Of a stretch of DNA of 64,000 bases, positions 62,930 through 64,000 are shown piece after piece. Within the stretch, counting starts at the first letter, position 1. Each line of letters starts with the position of its first letter. The notes under the pieces were generated by a model. The model did not search any database and had not been told where the DNA came from. It saw nothing but the letters and a program-made list of their open reading frames with translations. Location of the stretch: contig NZ_CP049015.1 in the NCBI RefSeq assembly GCF_011064845.1, positions 2,852,001-2,916,000 of the forward strand. The letters are read 5' to 3'. The DNA comes from Citrobacter freundii ATCC 8090 = MTCC 1658 = NBRC 12681 (GTDB lineage: Bacteria > Pseudomonadota > Gammaproteobacteria > Enterobacterales > Enterobacteriaceae). The position numbers and the translations under genes were made by a program.

Positions 62930-64000
62930 TATTTACCTCCAATGGTCGCCGTCATGCGGATATGGCGGTTATCGGAAAGCTCCATGTTCGATAACACCAC
63001 CAACTGCGGGATGCTGCGACGTAAAAACCGCGCCAGCAGCGGACGCAACGCGTGATTAACCAGCAAGACCGGCGGCGCGCCCAACATTTCCTGCCGGGAC
63101 AGCGCTTCCTGTGTTTGGGCCAGCAGGCGGTCTGCAAGCCCAGGCTCCAGGCCACCACCCCCCTGCAGCGCTTGCAGCAGCAAACGCTCGAGCGGAGTAT
63201 CAAGACCGATAACCTGAACCTCTTCATTACCCGGGAACCACTGCTGAGTGATGGCGCGTCCCAACGCAACACGGACGACCGCGGTAAGCTCATGCGGATC
63301 GTTTTGCAGCGGCGCATGTTCCGCCAGCGTTTCAAGAATGGTGCGCATATCACGAATCGGTACTTTCTCGTCCAGTAAGTTCTGCAGCACTTTATGCAGC
63401 GTGGTGAGCGTCACAACGCCCGGCACCAGATCTTCCGTCAGCTTTGGCATTTCCTGCGACACTCGATCCAGTAACTGCTGCGCTTCCTGACGGCCAAACA
63501 GCTCAGCGGCAAACTGGCCAATCAGGTGATTTAGATGCGTAGCAACAACAGTACTGGCTTCAACCACCGTAAAGCCCTGAATCTGCGCCTGTTCCTTCAA
63601 TGCGCTTTCAATCCAGATAGCGTCCAGTCCGAAAGCCGGATCGACCGTTTTCTCGCCTGGCAGCGACCCGGCAGCAGTACCTGGGTTAATGGCCAGCCAG
63701 CGTCCCGGATAGGCATCACCGCTGCCAATTTCTACCCCTTTCATCAAAATTCGATAGCGGGCCGGTTGCAGATCCATATTGTCACGGATGTGTACCACCG
63801 GCGGCAGGAAGCCCATATCCTGAGCGAATTTCTTACGAATACTGCGAATTCGTCCCAGTAACTCGCCATCCTGCTGAAAGTCCACCATTGGGATCAGGCG
63901 ATAACCAACCTCCATTCCCAGCGAATCTTCCAACTGCACGTCGTTCCACGTGGCTTCCACCACGGAGTTGTTTTCCGGCATTTTCACCGGCTGCGGTTCA
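62929..64000 (-). CDS. flhA: Flagellar export gate protein FlhA, C-terminal part
   Basis: Partial: the gene runs off the right edge. The visible 357 codons are the large cytoplasmic domain of FlhA, which forms a ring that docks export substrates and chaperones. Landmarks are LNHLIGQFAAELFGRQEAQQ, RDMRTILETLAEHA, GGGGLEPGLADRLL and the C-terminus NRHIRMTATIGGK. Followed by flhE with a TAATG overlap. Confidence 0.96.
   Translation of the reverse strand, partial: EPQPVKMPENNSVVEATWNDVQLEDSLGMEVGYRLIPMVDFQQDGELLGRIRSIRKKFAQDMGFLPPVVHIRDNMDLQPARYRILMKGVEIGSGDAYPGRWLAINPGTAAGSLPGEKTVDPAFGLDAIWIESALKEQAQIQGFTVVEASTVVATHLNHLIGQFAAELFGRQEAQQLLDRVSQEMPKLTEDLVPGVVTLTTLHKVLQNLLDEKVPIRDMRTILETLAEHAPLQNDPHELTAVVRVALGRAITQQWFPGNEEVQVIGLDTPLERLLLQALQGGGGLEPGLADRLLAQTQEALSRQEMLGAPPVLLVNHALRPLLARFLRRSIPQLVVLSNMELSDNRHIRMTATIGGK

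Overview
The window is a chromosomal segment of a gammaproteobacterium of the Salmonella/Citrobacter part of the Enterobacteriaceae. The host gene order (pykA, lpxM, mepM, znuA/znuCB, ruvBAC, yebC, nudB, aspS, yecD, yecE, yecN, cmoAB, cutC, yecM, argS, flhE, flhA) is that of E. coli and Salmonella. There is no torYZ between cmoB and cutC, and a second PBP2-like transpeptidase gene plus a GH88/105-like hydrolase gene lie between argS and flhE. The PBP2 paralog is the Salmonella/Citrobacter arrangement. As I remember the Salmonella proteins, ZnuA here differs in its His/Asp loop, so Citrobacter is my first guess; the genus is not proven.

Host left arm (1-12011): lipid A acylation, murein hydrolysis, zinc uptake with a Zur site, Holliday-junction processing with a LexA site, and translation genes. 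Host right arm (52491-64000): wobble-uridine modification genes, cutC-yecM, argS, the PBP2 paralog, the hydrolase and the end of the flagellar flhBAE operon.

Between them, a roughly 40.5-kb lambdoid (HK97-like, siphovirus-type) prophage splits yecE at an 11-bp core (TTAACTGCGTG, 12001-12011 and 52491-52501). Its layout from left to right is: an SOS-controlled accessory block (two DinI-like genes, a hemerythrin-like gene and a UmuD-like gene); tail and head genes on the minus strand (13988-32936); cos region and HNH nuclease; small accessory genes; lysis genes with nested spanins; antirepressor and Q-like antiterminator; DUF968, antirepressor, RusA, adenine methyltransferase and replication protein; the Cro/CI switch (44000-45052); a leftward-operon equivalent on the plus strand with a long structured leader and yfdQ/yfdR-like genes; then excisionase and integrase. 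The early genes cro-rep-Q and the late genes run on the minus strand; the leader operon, xis and int run on the plus strand.

The prophage looks mostly intact. The lesions I see are a doubly damaged exonuclease gene (50255-50823) and a truncated glycosyltransferase fragment (34151-34339). I see no stx genes and no obvious N-type antiterminator. The most unusual items are the structured leader RNA upstream of the yfdQ-like operon, the paired 11-bp-phased TGCCCCA repeats flanking both att sites, a lambda-type GGGAAAG tail-chaperone frameshift site, a candidate origin inside the rep gene, and several morons (hemerythrin-like, secreted 125-aa protein, 42-aa peptide).
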